DNA of 25,179 bases from Peptococcaceae bacterium (GTDB taxonomy: Bacteria > Bacillota > Dehalobacteriia > UBA7702): contig DXZC01000007.1 in NCBI GenBank assembly GCA_019415505.1, forward strand, positions 1 to 25,179. Direction: 5' to 3'. Within the stretch, counting starts at the first letter, position 1, and each line of letters opens with the position of its first letter. Positions 7,677 through 15,533 of this stretch are shown piece after piece. The notes below the pieces were generated by a model. The model was not told where the DNA came from. It worked only from the letters and a program-made list of their open reading frames with translations, and made no database searches. The position numbers and the translations under genes were made by a program.

Positions 7677-8270
7677 TTACTGCCATAATTCCGCTAACTT
7701 AGATTTTACCTCTACTTCCGTAATACCGCTGTTAGCCGGTACCACGCCGCCGGAAATATCTGTGTCCGGTTCGACAAATTTGGCAATACCTACGTTTTGG
7801 GAAATATCCACAAAACAGAGGGGCGGGAACATAACGCACCACCAGTTTTTACCTTCTCCGCTGCCCAATACTATTTTTACAGCCTGATATTCACCGGCCG
7901 CCAGGGTTAAATCACCATATGATTTAGTGGGAAAAACATCGGTGCCCAACTCTACCCTGGCGCCATAGGTAAAGCCATGTTGACTCAGCGTTTGTCGGGC
8001 GATTTCTGCCATTTCCTCACTATGGGCCGACAGATAATTATAGGCCTCTTGGTAATTAGCGCAGGCTTCCAGCTCCTTAGCGTAGTGGGCTAGCACAGCG
8101 TCCCGCACCTTGAGCTTAACTGCTTGGTCTGTTTCACTATCGCTATTGGCGATAACATGAAAGCGGATAAGGCTATCCTCGGCAGTTACAGTATTTGTCT
8201 GCTGCCATAAGCAGAGAGAAAATACGGCCATAACCAAACAGGCTGCAAATAACAACTGTTTTTTCATCAT
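7677..8270 (-). CDS. spoIIR: Stage II sporulation protein R
   Basis: SpoIIR is made in the forespore under sigma-F, is secreted into the intermembrane space and triggers SpoIIGA to cleave pro-sigma-E in the mother cell. The 197-residue product has a lysine-led hydrophobic N-terminus (about residues 3-22) that would act as a signal or anchor. The family core follows: IRFHVIANSDSETDQAVKLK, VRDAV, and GEGKNWWCVMFPPLCFVD. The length is near the family norm. Two adjacent ATG codons (8268-8270 and 8265-8267) follow AAGGGGG; either could be used. It starts 13 bases after the sigG stop, implying one transcript with sigG. Confidence 0.93.
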   Translation of the reverse strand: MMKKQLLFAACLVMAVFSLCLWQQTNTVTAEDSLIRFHVIANSDSETDQAVKLKVRDAVLAHYAKELEACANYQEAYNYLSAHSEEMAEIARQTLSQHGFTYGARVELGTDVFPTKSYGDLTLAAGEYQAVKIVLGSGEGKNWWCVMFPPLCFVDISQNVGIAKFVEPDTDISGGVVPANSGITEVEVKSKLAELWQ

Positions 8271-8283
8271 AAAGTCCCCCTTA

Positions 8284-9057
8284 TTAAATATATTTTCGTA
8301 AATTCATGAGAGCGTTCTTTTCCAATCTGGATACTTGGGCCTGGGAGATGCCAATTTCTGAGGCAACCTCCATTTGCGTTCTACCCTTGAAAAAACGCAG
8401 GTTAATAATTTTTTTCTCCCGGGGCGTAATTTTTTTCATGGCCTCGCCAATGGCTATATGCTCCAGCCACAGTTTGTCGTTATTTTTTTCATCACCAATT
8501 TGGTCCATAACCAGCAGGGGATCGCCACCGTCGTGATATATCGGCTCGTAAAGGGAGACCGGGTCCTGAATGGCGTCTAAGGCGTAGGTAATTGTTTCCT
8601 TAGGCACTTCTATTTCCTTGGCTATTTCCTCAATAGTCGGTTCTTTACCGCTGTCCCCAGTCAGTTTTTCCTTAGCCTGTAAGGCTTTGTAGGCAATATC
8701 CCGCAGTGAACGGCTGACGCGTACGGAATTGTTATCCCGCAGGTAACGGCGGATTTCCCCTATAATCATAGGTACGGCGTAAGTCGAAAAGTGGACGTTT
8801 TGAGATAAATCAAAGTTGTCCGTAGCTTTCATCAGACCTATGCAGCCTACCTGGAAAAGGTCGTCAGGATTTTCGCCCCGGTTGGTGAATCTTTGTATAA
8901 TGCTGAGTACCAGGCGAAGGTTGCCGCCGATAATTTCCTCCCTGGCGTTTTTATCGCCATTTTGCATTTTTTTAAAAAGCTCGGTCATTGCTTTATTGGT
9001 GAGTACCGGCAGCTTGCTGGTATCTACGCCGCAAATTTCTACTTTTCTGTATTGCAT
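8284..9057 (-). CDS. sigG: RNA polymerase sporulation sigma factor sigma-G
   Basis: Sigma-G directs late forespore transcription after engulfment. The 257-residue product carries the sigma-G N-terminal signature KVEICGVDTSKLPVL, which is absent from sigma-F. Region 2 includes PDDLFQVGCIGLMKATDNFD and FSTYAVPMIIGEIRRYLRD. The region 4 helix-turn-helix is TQMEVASEIGISQAQVSRLE near the C-terminus. The start at 9057 is chosen over the ATG at 9078 because GGGGAGGG lies at the right distance upstream. The usual neighbours in Bacillus (spoIIGA, sigE) are absent from its upstream side here; spoIIR follows instead. A candidate sigma-F promoter lies upstream. Confidence 0.95.
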   Translation of the reverse strand: MQYRKVEICGVDTSKLPVLTNKAMTELFKKMQNGDKNAREEIIGGNLRLVLSIIQRFTNRGENPDDLFQVGCIGLMKATDNFDLSQNVHFSTYAVPMIIGEIRRYLRDNNSVRVSRSLRDIAYKALQAKEKLTGDSGKEPTIEEIAKEIEVPKETITYALDAIQDPVSLYEPIYHDGGDPLLVMDQIGDEKNNDKLWLEHIAIGEAMKKITPREKKIINLRFFKGRTQMEVASEIGISQAQVSRLEKNALMNLRKYI

Positions 9058-9108
9058 GTTTACCCTCCCCAAGTTCATTCTTTATCTTTAATATGGTTAG
9101 TTAAACTC

Positions 9109-9138
9109 GGGTTTATCCCGTAAAATAAACAGCTATAC
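9109..9138 (-). promoter_or_regulatory. Candidate sigma-F promoter for sigG-spoIIR
   Basis: On the minus strand GTATA (9134-9138) and GGATAAACCC (9109-9118) are separated by 15 bases. The Bacillus subtilis sigma-F consensus is GYATA and GGHNANAHTR about 15-16 bases apart; the -35 matches fully and the -10 at eight of ten positions. It lies about 50 bases before the sigG ATG. Both genes are known sigma-F targets in Bacillus, which supports the call. Confidence 0.5.
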
Positions 9139-9237
9139 TGTCGAAATCAGCATAAAAGCAGCACAAATCAGAAGCGGTAATTTTTTCCGCCTGGCGGCCT
9201 TGATTGGAACGAAAATTTAAAATTGTGAGGGCAAAAG

Positions 9238-9268
9238 AAAAACCGCGGAACTCATTTCCGCGGTTTTT
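9238..9268 (-). terminator. Terminator after upp
   Basis: AAAAACCGCGGAA (9238-9250) pairs over 13 bp with TTCCGCGGTTTTT (9256-9268) around a 5-base loop, 16 bases past the upp stop. On the minus strand the stem is followed by TTTTTCTTTT. It separates upp from the sigG promoter. Confidence 0.88.
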
Positions 9269-9284
9269 AAACATATATTATAAC

Positions 9285-9914
9285 TTATAAGGTACCGTAC
9301 AGCCTATCGCCGGCATCGCCTAAGCCTGGTAGTATATAGCCCTTTTCGTTGAGTTTAGCGTCGAGGGAGCCAATATAAACCTCAACATCCGGATGGGTCT
9401 TGGCCATAACGTCCACGCCTTCCGGCGAGCCGATAATGCACATTAGCTTAATATCTTTAGCGCCTCTTTGTTTTATAAAGTCTATAGCAGCGGCGCTACT
9501 GCCGCCGGTAGCTAACATGGGGTCAACTACAATAACCTTGCGCTGTTCAATATCGGGGGGAAGCTTGCAGTAATACTCCACTGGTTTTAAAGTTTCATGG
9601 TCGCGGTAAAGGCCAATATGCCCTACCTTGGCTGAGGGAATAAGATCCAAAACACCATCCACCATACCTAAACCAGCTCTGAGAATTGGCACAATAGCTA
9701 CCTTTTGGGCTATGGCCTTCCCTGTAGTGGTAGTTAAGGGTGTTTCCACTTCATAATCTTCTAGGGGTAGGTCCTTGGTGGCTTCATAGCCCATGAGCAG
9801 GGCTATTTCGTAAACCAGCTGGCGAAAGTCCTTAACGCTGGTATTCTTGTCCCGCAGCATAGTTATTTTATGGGCAATGAGGGGGTGATTCATTATATGA
9901 ATTTTTTCAGTCAT
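9285..9914 (-). CDS. upp: Uracil phosphoribosyltransferase
   Basis: The enzyme converts uracil and PRPP to UMP in pyrimidine salvage. The 209-residue length is exactly typical. Visible motifs are the N-terminal HPLIAHKITMLRDKNTS, VPILRAGLGMVDGVLDLIP, the PRPP-binding VVDPMLATGGSS, and the C-terminal GYILPGLGDAGDRLYGT. The ATG at 9914 follows GGAGGCGG and overlaps the last 8 bases of uraA, so translation is likely coupled. Longer in-frame starts add residues foreign to the family. Confidence 0.96.
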   Translation of the reverse strand: MTEKIHIMNHPLIAHKITMLRDKNTSVKDFRQLVYEIALLMGYEATKDLPLEDYEVETPLTTTTGKAIAQKVAIVPILRAGLGMVDGVLDLIPSAKVGHIGLYRDHETLKPVEYYCKLPPDIEQRKVIVVDPMLATGGSSAAAIDFIKQRGAKDIKLMCIIGSPEGVDVMAKTHPDVEVYIGSLDAKLNEKGYILPGLGDAGDRLYGTL

Positions 9915-11223
9915 GATCCGCCTCCAGTTCTTCAGCTCTGGTCGCCTCATCCTTTTCTAAAACTTGGGGTAAGGCTAAATTCATGATAACGCCAATCACA
10001 ACGGCGATAAAGAGTCCGGAAAGGGTAATGGAAAAGCTGCCCAGGGTTAGGGTAAAGCCGCCGGAAATACTGAAGCCCAAGCCCACGCTTAAAATAACCG
10101 CTACAGTGAGGAGATTGCGGGAATGGGTAAAATCTAAATTAGCCTCAGCCAGAGTGCGTATACCAATGGCGGCAATCATCCCGAACAGCATTAGCTCTAC
10201 GCCGCCACGAACCGGGGTGGGGATTGTTTGGAGTATGGCGCCGAATTTGCCAAAGAAACCTAAGATAATGGCAAATACCGCGGCAATACGCAGAAGTCTG
10301 GGATTATAATTTTTAGTGGTGGCCAAAACGCCGGTATTTTCGGAATAAGTGGTATTGGCGGGGCCGCCGATGAAACCGGCAAATAAGGTAGCAAGACCGT
10401 CGCCTAATAAGGTACGGTGTAGTCCGGGCTTTTTAAAGAAATCTTTACCCACCACAGCGCCGTTGGTGGTTATATCGCCGATATGCTCCATAGCGGTAAC
10501 CAGGGCAATTGGGGCAATGGAGAGTATTACCGCCCAATCAAATTTTGGCAAGGTAAAGAAGTTTTCCGTTACATAAGGGATGTTAATCCAGGCCGCTTCA
10601 GCAATGGGAGTGTAATCCATCTGCCACACGCCGCAGGCGGCAAGTATAACACAGAAAATATAGCCTACCACTAATCCTATAAGTATAGGTACAAGTTTAA
10701 AAAATCCCTTGGCAAATATAGAGCAAACTATAACTGTTACCAAGGTTATTAGGGCTATTAAAATACTGATGCCTGTACCGGAAACCGCTCCATTGGCCAA
10801 TTCCACAGTAGCCAAAGCATCGTTAATGCCAGTGGTAGACAAATTAAGACCAATAACTATAATTACAGGACCTGTCACAACGGCGGGGAATATTTTCCGT
10901 ATTCTTTCCGGTCCAATAGCAAAGGCTATGGCCGCAAAAACAACATATAATACGCCGGCTGCCATAACGCCGCCTTGGGCGTATTGTATGCCGTAGGTTC
11001 CCACAGCCGCACTGAGGGCCGCCAGGAAAGCGAAGGAGGAACCTTGAAATACAGGAACCTCAAATTTTGTGCAGACGTGGAAGATTAAGGTACCAAAGCC
11101 CGCGGCCACCAAGGCCACAGCCGGATTTAACCCTGTAATTAGGGGTACCAGGATGGTAGCTCCGAACATGGCGAATAAGTGCTGAACGCCTAGTAATAAA
11201 TCTCTACCAGTGATTTTTTCCAT
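9907..11223 (-). CDS. uraA: Uracil permease (nucleobase:cation symporter-2 family)
   Basis: The 438-residue integral membrane protein belongs to the NCS2/UraA family, which imports uracil with protons. It shows GVQHLFAMFGATILVPLITGL at the N-terminus (about residues 10-30), FQGSSFAFLAAL, the conserved ALVTAMEHIGD segment with its glutamate in the substrate site, and GGPANTTYSENTGVLATT, the family signature around the second conserved glutamate. About 14 membrane helices are expected. The ATG at 11223 gives the normal family N-terminus, although AAGGAGGG is about 12 bases away, longer than usual. It overlaps upp by 8 bases, forming a compact uracil uptake and salvage unit. Confidence 0.94.
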   Translation of the reverse strand: MEKITGRDLLLGVQHLFAMFGATILVPLITGLNPAVALVAAGFGTLIFHVCTKFEVPVFQGSSFAFLAALSAAVGTYGIQYAQGGVMAAGVLYVVFAAIAFAIGPERIRKIFPAVVTGPVIIVIGLNLSTTGINDALATVELANGAVSGTGISILIALITLVTVIVCSIFAKGFFKLVPILIGLVVGYIFCVILAACGVWQMDYTPIAEAAWINIPYVTENFFTLPKFDWAVILSIAPIALVTAMEHIGDITTNGAVVGKDFFKKPGLHRTLLGDGLATLFAGFIGGPANTTYSENTGVLATTKNYNPRLLRIAAVFAIILGFFGKFGAILQTIPTPVRGGVELMLFGMIAAIGIRTLAEANLDFTHSRNLLTVAVILSVGLGFSISGGFTLTLGSFSITLSGLFIAVVIGVIMNLALPQVLEKDEATRAEELEADHD

Positions 11224-11319
11224 AAGAATGTCTTCCCTCCTTAAATAAAATATAGCGCCTTCTAAGTATGAAACCAGGGTAAAGAGAAAATAGCGTATTT
11301 TTCCCCTCAAACCTTCAAA

Positions 11320-11348
11320 ATTATACAATATTTTTCATATCTTGTCCA
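11320..11348 (-). promoter_or_regulatory. Sigma-A promoter for uraA-upp
   Basis: On the minus strand TGGACA (11343-11348) and TATAAT (11320-11325) are separated by exactly 17 bases; this is five of six and six of six against consensus. It gives a leader of about 90 bases before uraA. No clear PyrR-binding hairpin or attenuator is visible in that leader. Confidence 0.7.
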
Positions 11349-11569
11349 GTGAAATAAATAGTTATAGTTGGCATTTTTGTTCAATAATAGGCCGGTGCTG
11401 GCGCAGCGGTAATGTTTAAAATTTTTACTATCATTATTGGCAAAATTTTGTTTTTTGCCGGGCGGATTTGATTTGCCGCCGCTATGAGATGATAAAATTA
11501 CAAAACGTTGTGAAAAGTGGATTAATTTGACATATCTTTAGAAAACCGCTTTTTACAAGGGATTTTGCC

Positions 11570-11598
11570 TTGCAATTTAAGCTAGTGGGAAGTATAAT
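11570..11598 (+). promoter_or_regulatory. Sigma-A promoter for the ech-hyp cluster
   Basis: TTGCAA (11570-11575) and TATAAT (11593-11598) are separated by 17 bases. Transcription would start near 11605 and leave a leader of about 120 bases before echA. The leader has a possible 6-bp pairing of GGTCAT (11620-11625) with ATGACC (11689-11694), but matches no riboswitch that I recognise. The divergent uraA promoter lies about 220 bases away. The stretch between (11349-11569) holds no gene. Confidence 0.6.
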
Positions 11599-11725
11599 TA
11601 CAATGTAATTTATAATGTGGGTCATACCTTCCAGCAAATACCATTGTCATTATTCGACAAAGGGTGTATTGTTAGCTTGGACAGGGAAATGACCTCGAAA
11701 ACCAAAAGAAGAGGGGGATTTAAAA

Positions 11726-13738
11726 TTGGAAACCATGTTTCTCGGTACACTATCTGCACTAATTTTATTTCCGATCGTGGTTGCACTGATTCTTTTGGTT
11801 GTCAAATCTGACGCCGCAAGAGGTGGCATAGTTAAAGTGTCCGCTTTATTAATCGCTTTAGCTTCCGTACTTCTTGCAGTGCTTTATTTTATGGAGGGAA
11901 GTCGTACTTTCGCCTTTGACGGTGAAATGATTTCCTACGCTTTAATGGCCATAGAGGTTTTCCTCTTATGTGTTATTCTGGCGTATTGCATTAAATATAA
12001 GCGCTTCTGGGTCGCTGTTTTGGCAATCATACAAACACCGCTTATCATCTGGTTCGAGTTGAGCCATGGTCACGGTATTGATGTCAGTTACAACCTCTAC
12101 GTCGACGGACTCTCGGTAATCATGGTCTTGATTATCGGCATCATTGGTTCTCTTATTGCGGTCTATGCTTTGGGCTACATGAAGGATTACCAACATCACA
12201 ATGAAGATCAAAAGGACAGAAGACCATTTTTCTTCTTCATTGTCTTTGCGTTTCTTGCCGCAATGGTCGGTTTGGTTACATCTAATAACCTTACCTGGAT
12301 GTATTTCTGCTGGGAAGTCACGAGCCTTTGCTCCTTCTTCCTCATCGGCTACTCCAAGACCAGTGAGGCCATTAACAACTCCTTCCGCGCTTTAATTATG
12401 AACTTAGGCGGCGGGTTGGGTTTCTGCCTCGCAATTGTATTCCTGGGTATAACTTGCGATACTATTGAGTTTTCCGGTTTGTTGGATATGGGATTAGCTG
12501 GCAACTTAGGTATCTATGTGGTAGTTCCTGTTGGTCTTTTGGCTTTTGCTGGTATTACCAAAGCCGCTCAAATGCCCTTCAACAGCTGGCTCCTGGGCGC
12601 TATGGTAGCACCTACTCCCGTTTCTGCTCTGCTCCATTCCTCAACAATGGTCAAAGCAGGTGTATTCCTTATTATCAAATTAGCTCCCTTAATGGGCGTT
12701 TGGATTCCCGGCGCACAGTCTGGAGCTTTTGTAAACAGCATATTTGCTTATAACTTCGCTGGCATTATGACTATGCTAGTTGGTGGTATTACTTTCCTCT
12801 TGGCTTCTTTCGCAGCCATTTCCCAGTCTAATGCTAAGAGAGTTCTGGCTTACTCAACCGTTGCTAACCTTGGCCTCATTGTTCTTTGCGGTGGCATCGG
12901 TACTCCTGAAGCAGTATGGGCTGGCATTATGCTCATTATATTCCACGCTATTGCGAAGTCCCTGTTGTTCTTGAGCGTTGGTACTACAGAACATCGCATT
13001 GGTTCCAGGGATATTGAAGATATGGATGGTCTTTTCAACAGACTGCCCAAAGTTGCTATCTTCATGATTATCGGTATCTGCGGTATGTTCATCGCTCCCT
13101 TTGGTATGTTAATTTCTAAATGGGCGGCTATGGTCTCTATCGTTGATTCCGGCAACCCCTTGTTGGTCATGATGTTGGTATTCGGCAGCGCCGCCACTTT
13201 GTTCTTCTGGGCAAAATGGCTTGGTAAACTTTGCGCTGTTGTGGCCGGACGGGATGACCGCGAATCCCTAGGCATTCCCAGTTCCGAAAGATTCGTTCTC
13301 AGCTTATTATCTTTCTTTACTGTGGCTCTTTGCCTATTCTTCCCTGTGCTTTCCTCCGGCGTTATAGTTCCTTATTTGGAAAATGCCTTTGTCGCTGGGG
13401 ATCTCAGCTTACTGGACAGTAGTAACTTGATTATTATGACAATCATCGTAGCTATTGTTGTACTCATGGTAGTATTCTTCTTTGGCAAAACCAAAAAGAG
13501 AATTGTTCCCATTTATCTTTCCGGTGAAAATAAGGGTGACGACCTCACCTTCCGCAACTCCCTGAAACAACCTCAGGCAGCTGCCCTCCGTAACTGGTAT
13601 ATGGAATCTTATTTTGGTGAACGCAAGATGAATCTCATTGGTATTATTAGCACCGTTACTGTAATTGGCGCCACCTTAATACTGATTGGCGGTTATACGC
13701 TTTTCATTTTACTCTCTATGTTTGGAGGTGTTCTATAA
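11726..13738 (+). CDS. echA: Ech hydrogenase membrane subunit EchA (NuoL/antiporter-like)
   Basis: The 670-residue membrane protein belongs to the proton_antipo_M family, related to complex I NuoL and Mrp antiporters. It is the large ion-translocating subunit of Ech-type hydrogenases. About 16 hydrophobic helices are visible. Key charged residues of the ion path are present: E197 in FCWEVTSLCSFF, K279 in ITKAAQMPFNSWL and H304 in PTPVSALLHSSTMVKAG. The best start is TTG at 11726, 7 bases after GAGGGGGA; the ATG at 11735 is too far from that site. The stop overlaps the echB ATG (TAATG). Codons are strongly biased to TTC for phenylalanine compared with the downstream hyp genes. Confidence 0.92.
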   Translation: METMFLGTLSALILFPIVVALILLVVKSDAARGGIVKVSALLIALASVLLAVLYFMEGSRTFAFDGEMISYALMAIEVFLLCVILAYCIKYKRFWVAVLAIIQTPLIIWFELSHGHGIDVSYNLYVDGLSVIMVLIIGIIGSLIAVYALGYMKDYQHHNEDQKDRRPFFFFIVFAFLAAMVGLVTSNNLTWMYFCWEVTSLCSFFLIGYSKTSEAINNSFRALIMNLGGGLGFCLAIVFLGITCDTIEFSGLLDMGLAGNLGIYVVVPVGLLAFAGITKAAQMPFNSWLLGAMVAPTPVSALLHSSTMVKAGVFLIIKLAPLMGVWIPGAQSGAFVNSIFAYNFAGIMTMLVGGITFLLASFAAISQSNAKRVLAYSTVANLGLIVLCGGIGTPEAVWAGIMLIIFHAIAKSLLFLSVGTTEHRIGSRDIEDMDGLFNRLPKVAIFMIIGICGMFIAPFGMLISKWAAMVSIVDSGNPLLVMMLVFGSAATLFFWAKWLGKLCAVVAGRDDRESLGIPSSERFVLSLLSFFTVALCLFFPVLSSGVIVPYLENAFVAGDLSLLDSSNLIIMTIIVAIVVLMVVFFFGKTKKRIVPIYLSGENKGDDLTFRNSLKQPQAAALRNWYMESYFGERKMNLIGIISTVTVIGATLILIGGYTLFILLSMFGGVL

Positions 13739-14634
13739 TGCCGACAGAATTTGGTTTAGTTAATATAATCTCCATTATAGCGTTCTTAGTATTGGCTCCT
13801 TTTGTTGGCGGCCTCCTCGCAGGGTTTGATAGAAAAATATCCGCCCGTATGCAGGGACGTTTCGGCCCTCCTATCCTACAGCCCTTCTATGATGTGGGCA
13901 AATTGATGAAGAAAGAAGCGGTTACCGTTAATAAGGTACAGGATTTCTACATTGGTTCCTTCTTGTTCTTCATCGTTGTTACCGGCGCTTTCTTCTTTGC
14001 CGGCGGCAACCTTTTGTTGGTCATTTTCACCTTGACCACTGCCAGCATTTTTATGGTAGTAGCGGCTTATTCCTCCAACTCTCCTTATGCGGAAATTGGG
14101 GCTGAGCGCGAGCTGTTACAGATGATGGCTTACGAACCTATGGTTCTCCTTACTGCTGTGGGTTTTTATCTCGTTTGCGGTAGCTTCAATGTAGCCGATA
14201 TCTTAGGCGCAGCGAAACCTGCTATTATCTATTTACCTGGTATGTTCATTGGTTTCCTGTTTATTTTGACCTTAAAGTTCAGGAAATCACCCTTTGACCT
14301 TAGTATGTCTCATCATGCTCATCAGGAATTAGTCAAAGGTCTTACGACCGAATTTTCCGGTAAGACCCTGGCAATGATTGAAATTTCCCACTGGTATGAA
14401 AATGTATTCCTCCTTGGTTTTGTTTACCTCTTTGTAGCTTATACCCAGGTTTGGAGTATCGTAATTGCTGTTATTGTTTGTTTGCTCACCTATTTCTTGG
14501 AAGTACTCATCGATAACAACTACGCCAGAATGAAATGGCAAACGGCAATCAATTCTTCTTGGATTGTTTGCATGACTTTTGGTTTTGTTAACTTGCTTGC
14601 CATTTATCTTCTTAAGATATTTGGAATTCTTTGA
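13738..14634 (+). CDS. echB: Ech hydrogenase membrane subunit EchB (NuoH-like)
   Basis: The 298-residue protein is the NuoH/HycD-type membrane subunit that connects the hydrogenase arm to the ion-translocating membrane part. The conserved KISARMQGRFGPPILQPFYD loop (about 33-52) faces the small subunit. GAERELLQMMAYEPM is the acidic loop typical of the family, and KSPFDLSMSHHAHQELVKG is the matching loop after the fifth to sixth helices. About eight membrane helices are seen. The ATG shares one base with the echA stop, giving translational coupling; the gene ends just before the echC ribosome binding site. Confidence 0.94.
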   Translation: MPTEFGLVNIISIIAFLVLAPFVGGLLAGFDRKISARMQGRFGPPILQPFYDVGKLMKKEAVTVNKVQDFYIGSFLFFIVVTGAFFFAGGNLLLVIFTLTTASIFMVVAAYSSNSPYAEIGAERELLQMMAYEPMVLLTAVGFYLVCGSFNVADILGAAKPAIIYLPGMFIGFLFILTLKFRKSPFDLSMSHHAHQELVKGLTTEFSGKTLAMIEISHWYENVFLLGFVYLFVAYTQVWSIVIAVIVCLLTYFLEVLIDNNYARMKWQTAINSSWIVCMTFGFVNLLAIYLLKIFGIL

Positions 14635-14648
14635 TAGGAGGTGTAGTT

Positions 14649-15149
14649 ATGTCATCAGTCATCAAATCACCCTGGGTGATCCATTATGATGGTTCCAGCT
14701 GTAATGGTTGTGACATCGAAGTGCTGGCGTGCCTCACTCCTATGTATGACGCGGAACGTTTTGGTATCATCAACACTGGTAACCCTAAACACGCCGACGT
14801 GTTCCTTGTAACCGGCGGTATTAACGAACAAAATAAGAACGTAGTTAAACAGATTTACGAACAGATGCCTGATCCTAAAGTTGTGGTAGCTATTGGTATT
14901 TGCGCCTGTACCGGCGGTATTTTCCAAGAATGCTATAACATCTTAGGCGGTGTTGATACTGTAATCCCTGTTGATGTCTATGTTCCAGGCTGTGCCGCCA
15001 GACCCGAAGCCATTATTGATGGTATCGTACAGGGCCTGGGCGTGCTGGCTGAAAAAAGCGCAAATCTTGGCAAGGGCGCCCCTGCAGTAGCAGCTCCCGC
15101 CAAAGAAGAAGATTCCGTAGCCGAAGCCGATGCGGCTCAACCCGAATAA
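14649..15149 (+). CDS. echC: Ech hydrogenase small subunit EchC
   Basis: This 166-residue subunit carries the single proximal [4Fe-4S] cluster next to the active site, as in NuoB and HycG. The ligands are C18 and C21 (SCNGCDIEVLA), C85 (GICACTGG) and C115 (VPGCAARPEAI). It has no twin-arginine signal, so it stays on the cytoplasmic side. Residues from about 138 form an Ala/Glu/Lys/Pro-rich tail that is not part of the cluster domain and is probably disordered. The ATG at 14649 follows AGGAGGTG; the in-frame upstream codon at 14631 lies before that site. Confidence 0.94.
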   Translation: MSSVIKSPWVIHYDGSSCNGCDIEVLACLTPMYDAERFGIINTGNPKHADVFLVTGGINEQNKNVVKQIYEQMPDPKVVVAIGICACTGGIFQECYNILGGVDTVIPVDVYVPGCAARPEAIIDGIVQGLGVLAEKSANLGKGAPAVAAPAKEEDSVAEADAAQPE

Positions 15150-15160
15150 GGAGGTAAACA

Positions 15161-15517
15161 ATGTATTTAGATTTTAATCTTAAAACCATTGAACCTACCG
15201 AATTGGTGGAAACTGCACATAAATTAAAAGCGGAAGGCTATCGTATGGTACAGATTTGCGCCACAAAAATTCCTGAAGCTTTTGAGCTTACTTATAGTTT
15301 CGATAAGGACCATGAACTTTACAACTACCGTGTTGTGGTTCCGGAAGGTCAGGAACTTATGAGTATTACCGATTCTTATTTTGCAGCTTTCGTTTATGAA
15401 AATGAAATGAAAGACCTTTTCGGTATAGATATTAAGCACATTGCCCTTGACTTCCAAGGTAATTTCTTCATTACCGGAGATCCCACCCCTTGGAAAAAGA
15501 GTGGCAGCGATCAATAA
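15161..15517 (+). CDS. echD: Ech hydrogenase subunit EchD (NuoC/30-kDa-like)
   Basis: The 118-residue soluble subunit corresponds to the NuoC/HycE N-terminal domain that packs against the large and small subunits. Family features are YRVVVPEGQELMSITDSYF, and YENEMKDLFGIDIKHIALD, the recognisable 'E-x-D-x-FGI' segment. At 118 residues it is short, as is usual for EchD. AAGGAGGT lies between it and echC, 11 bases apart. Confidence 0.9.
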   Translation: MYLDFNLKTIEPTELVETAHKLKAEGYRMVQICATKIPEAFELTYSFDKDHELYNYRVVVPEGQELMSITDSYFAAFVYENEMKDLFGIDIKHIALDFQGNFFITGDPTPWKKSGSDQ

Positions 15518-15533
15518 GAAAGGAAGGTAGATT

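Noticed and set aside
11224..11320. PyrR-type attenuator in the uraA-upp leader
   Set aside because: I looked for a PyrR binding loop and paired terminator/antiterminator stems and saw none that were convincing.
11460..11500. GC-rich near-repeat GGGCGG...GCCGCC between the uraA and ech promoters
   Set aside because: The paired arms are only about 5 bp and have no T run; too weak to call a terminator or operator.
12850..13275. A 141-codon open frame opposite echA
   Set aside because: It is antisense to a clear membrane protein gene and encodes nothing recognisable.
11735..13738. ATG at 11735 as the echA start
   Set aside because: The GAGGGGGA site lies 16 bases upstream, too far; TTG at 11726 has the normal distance.
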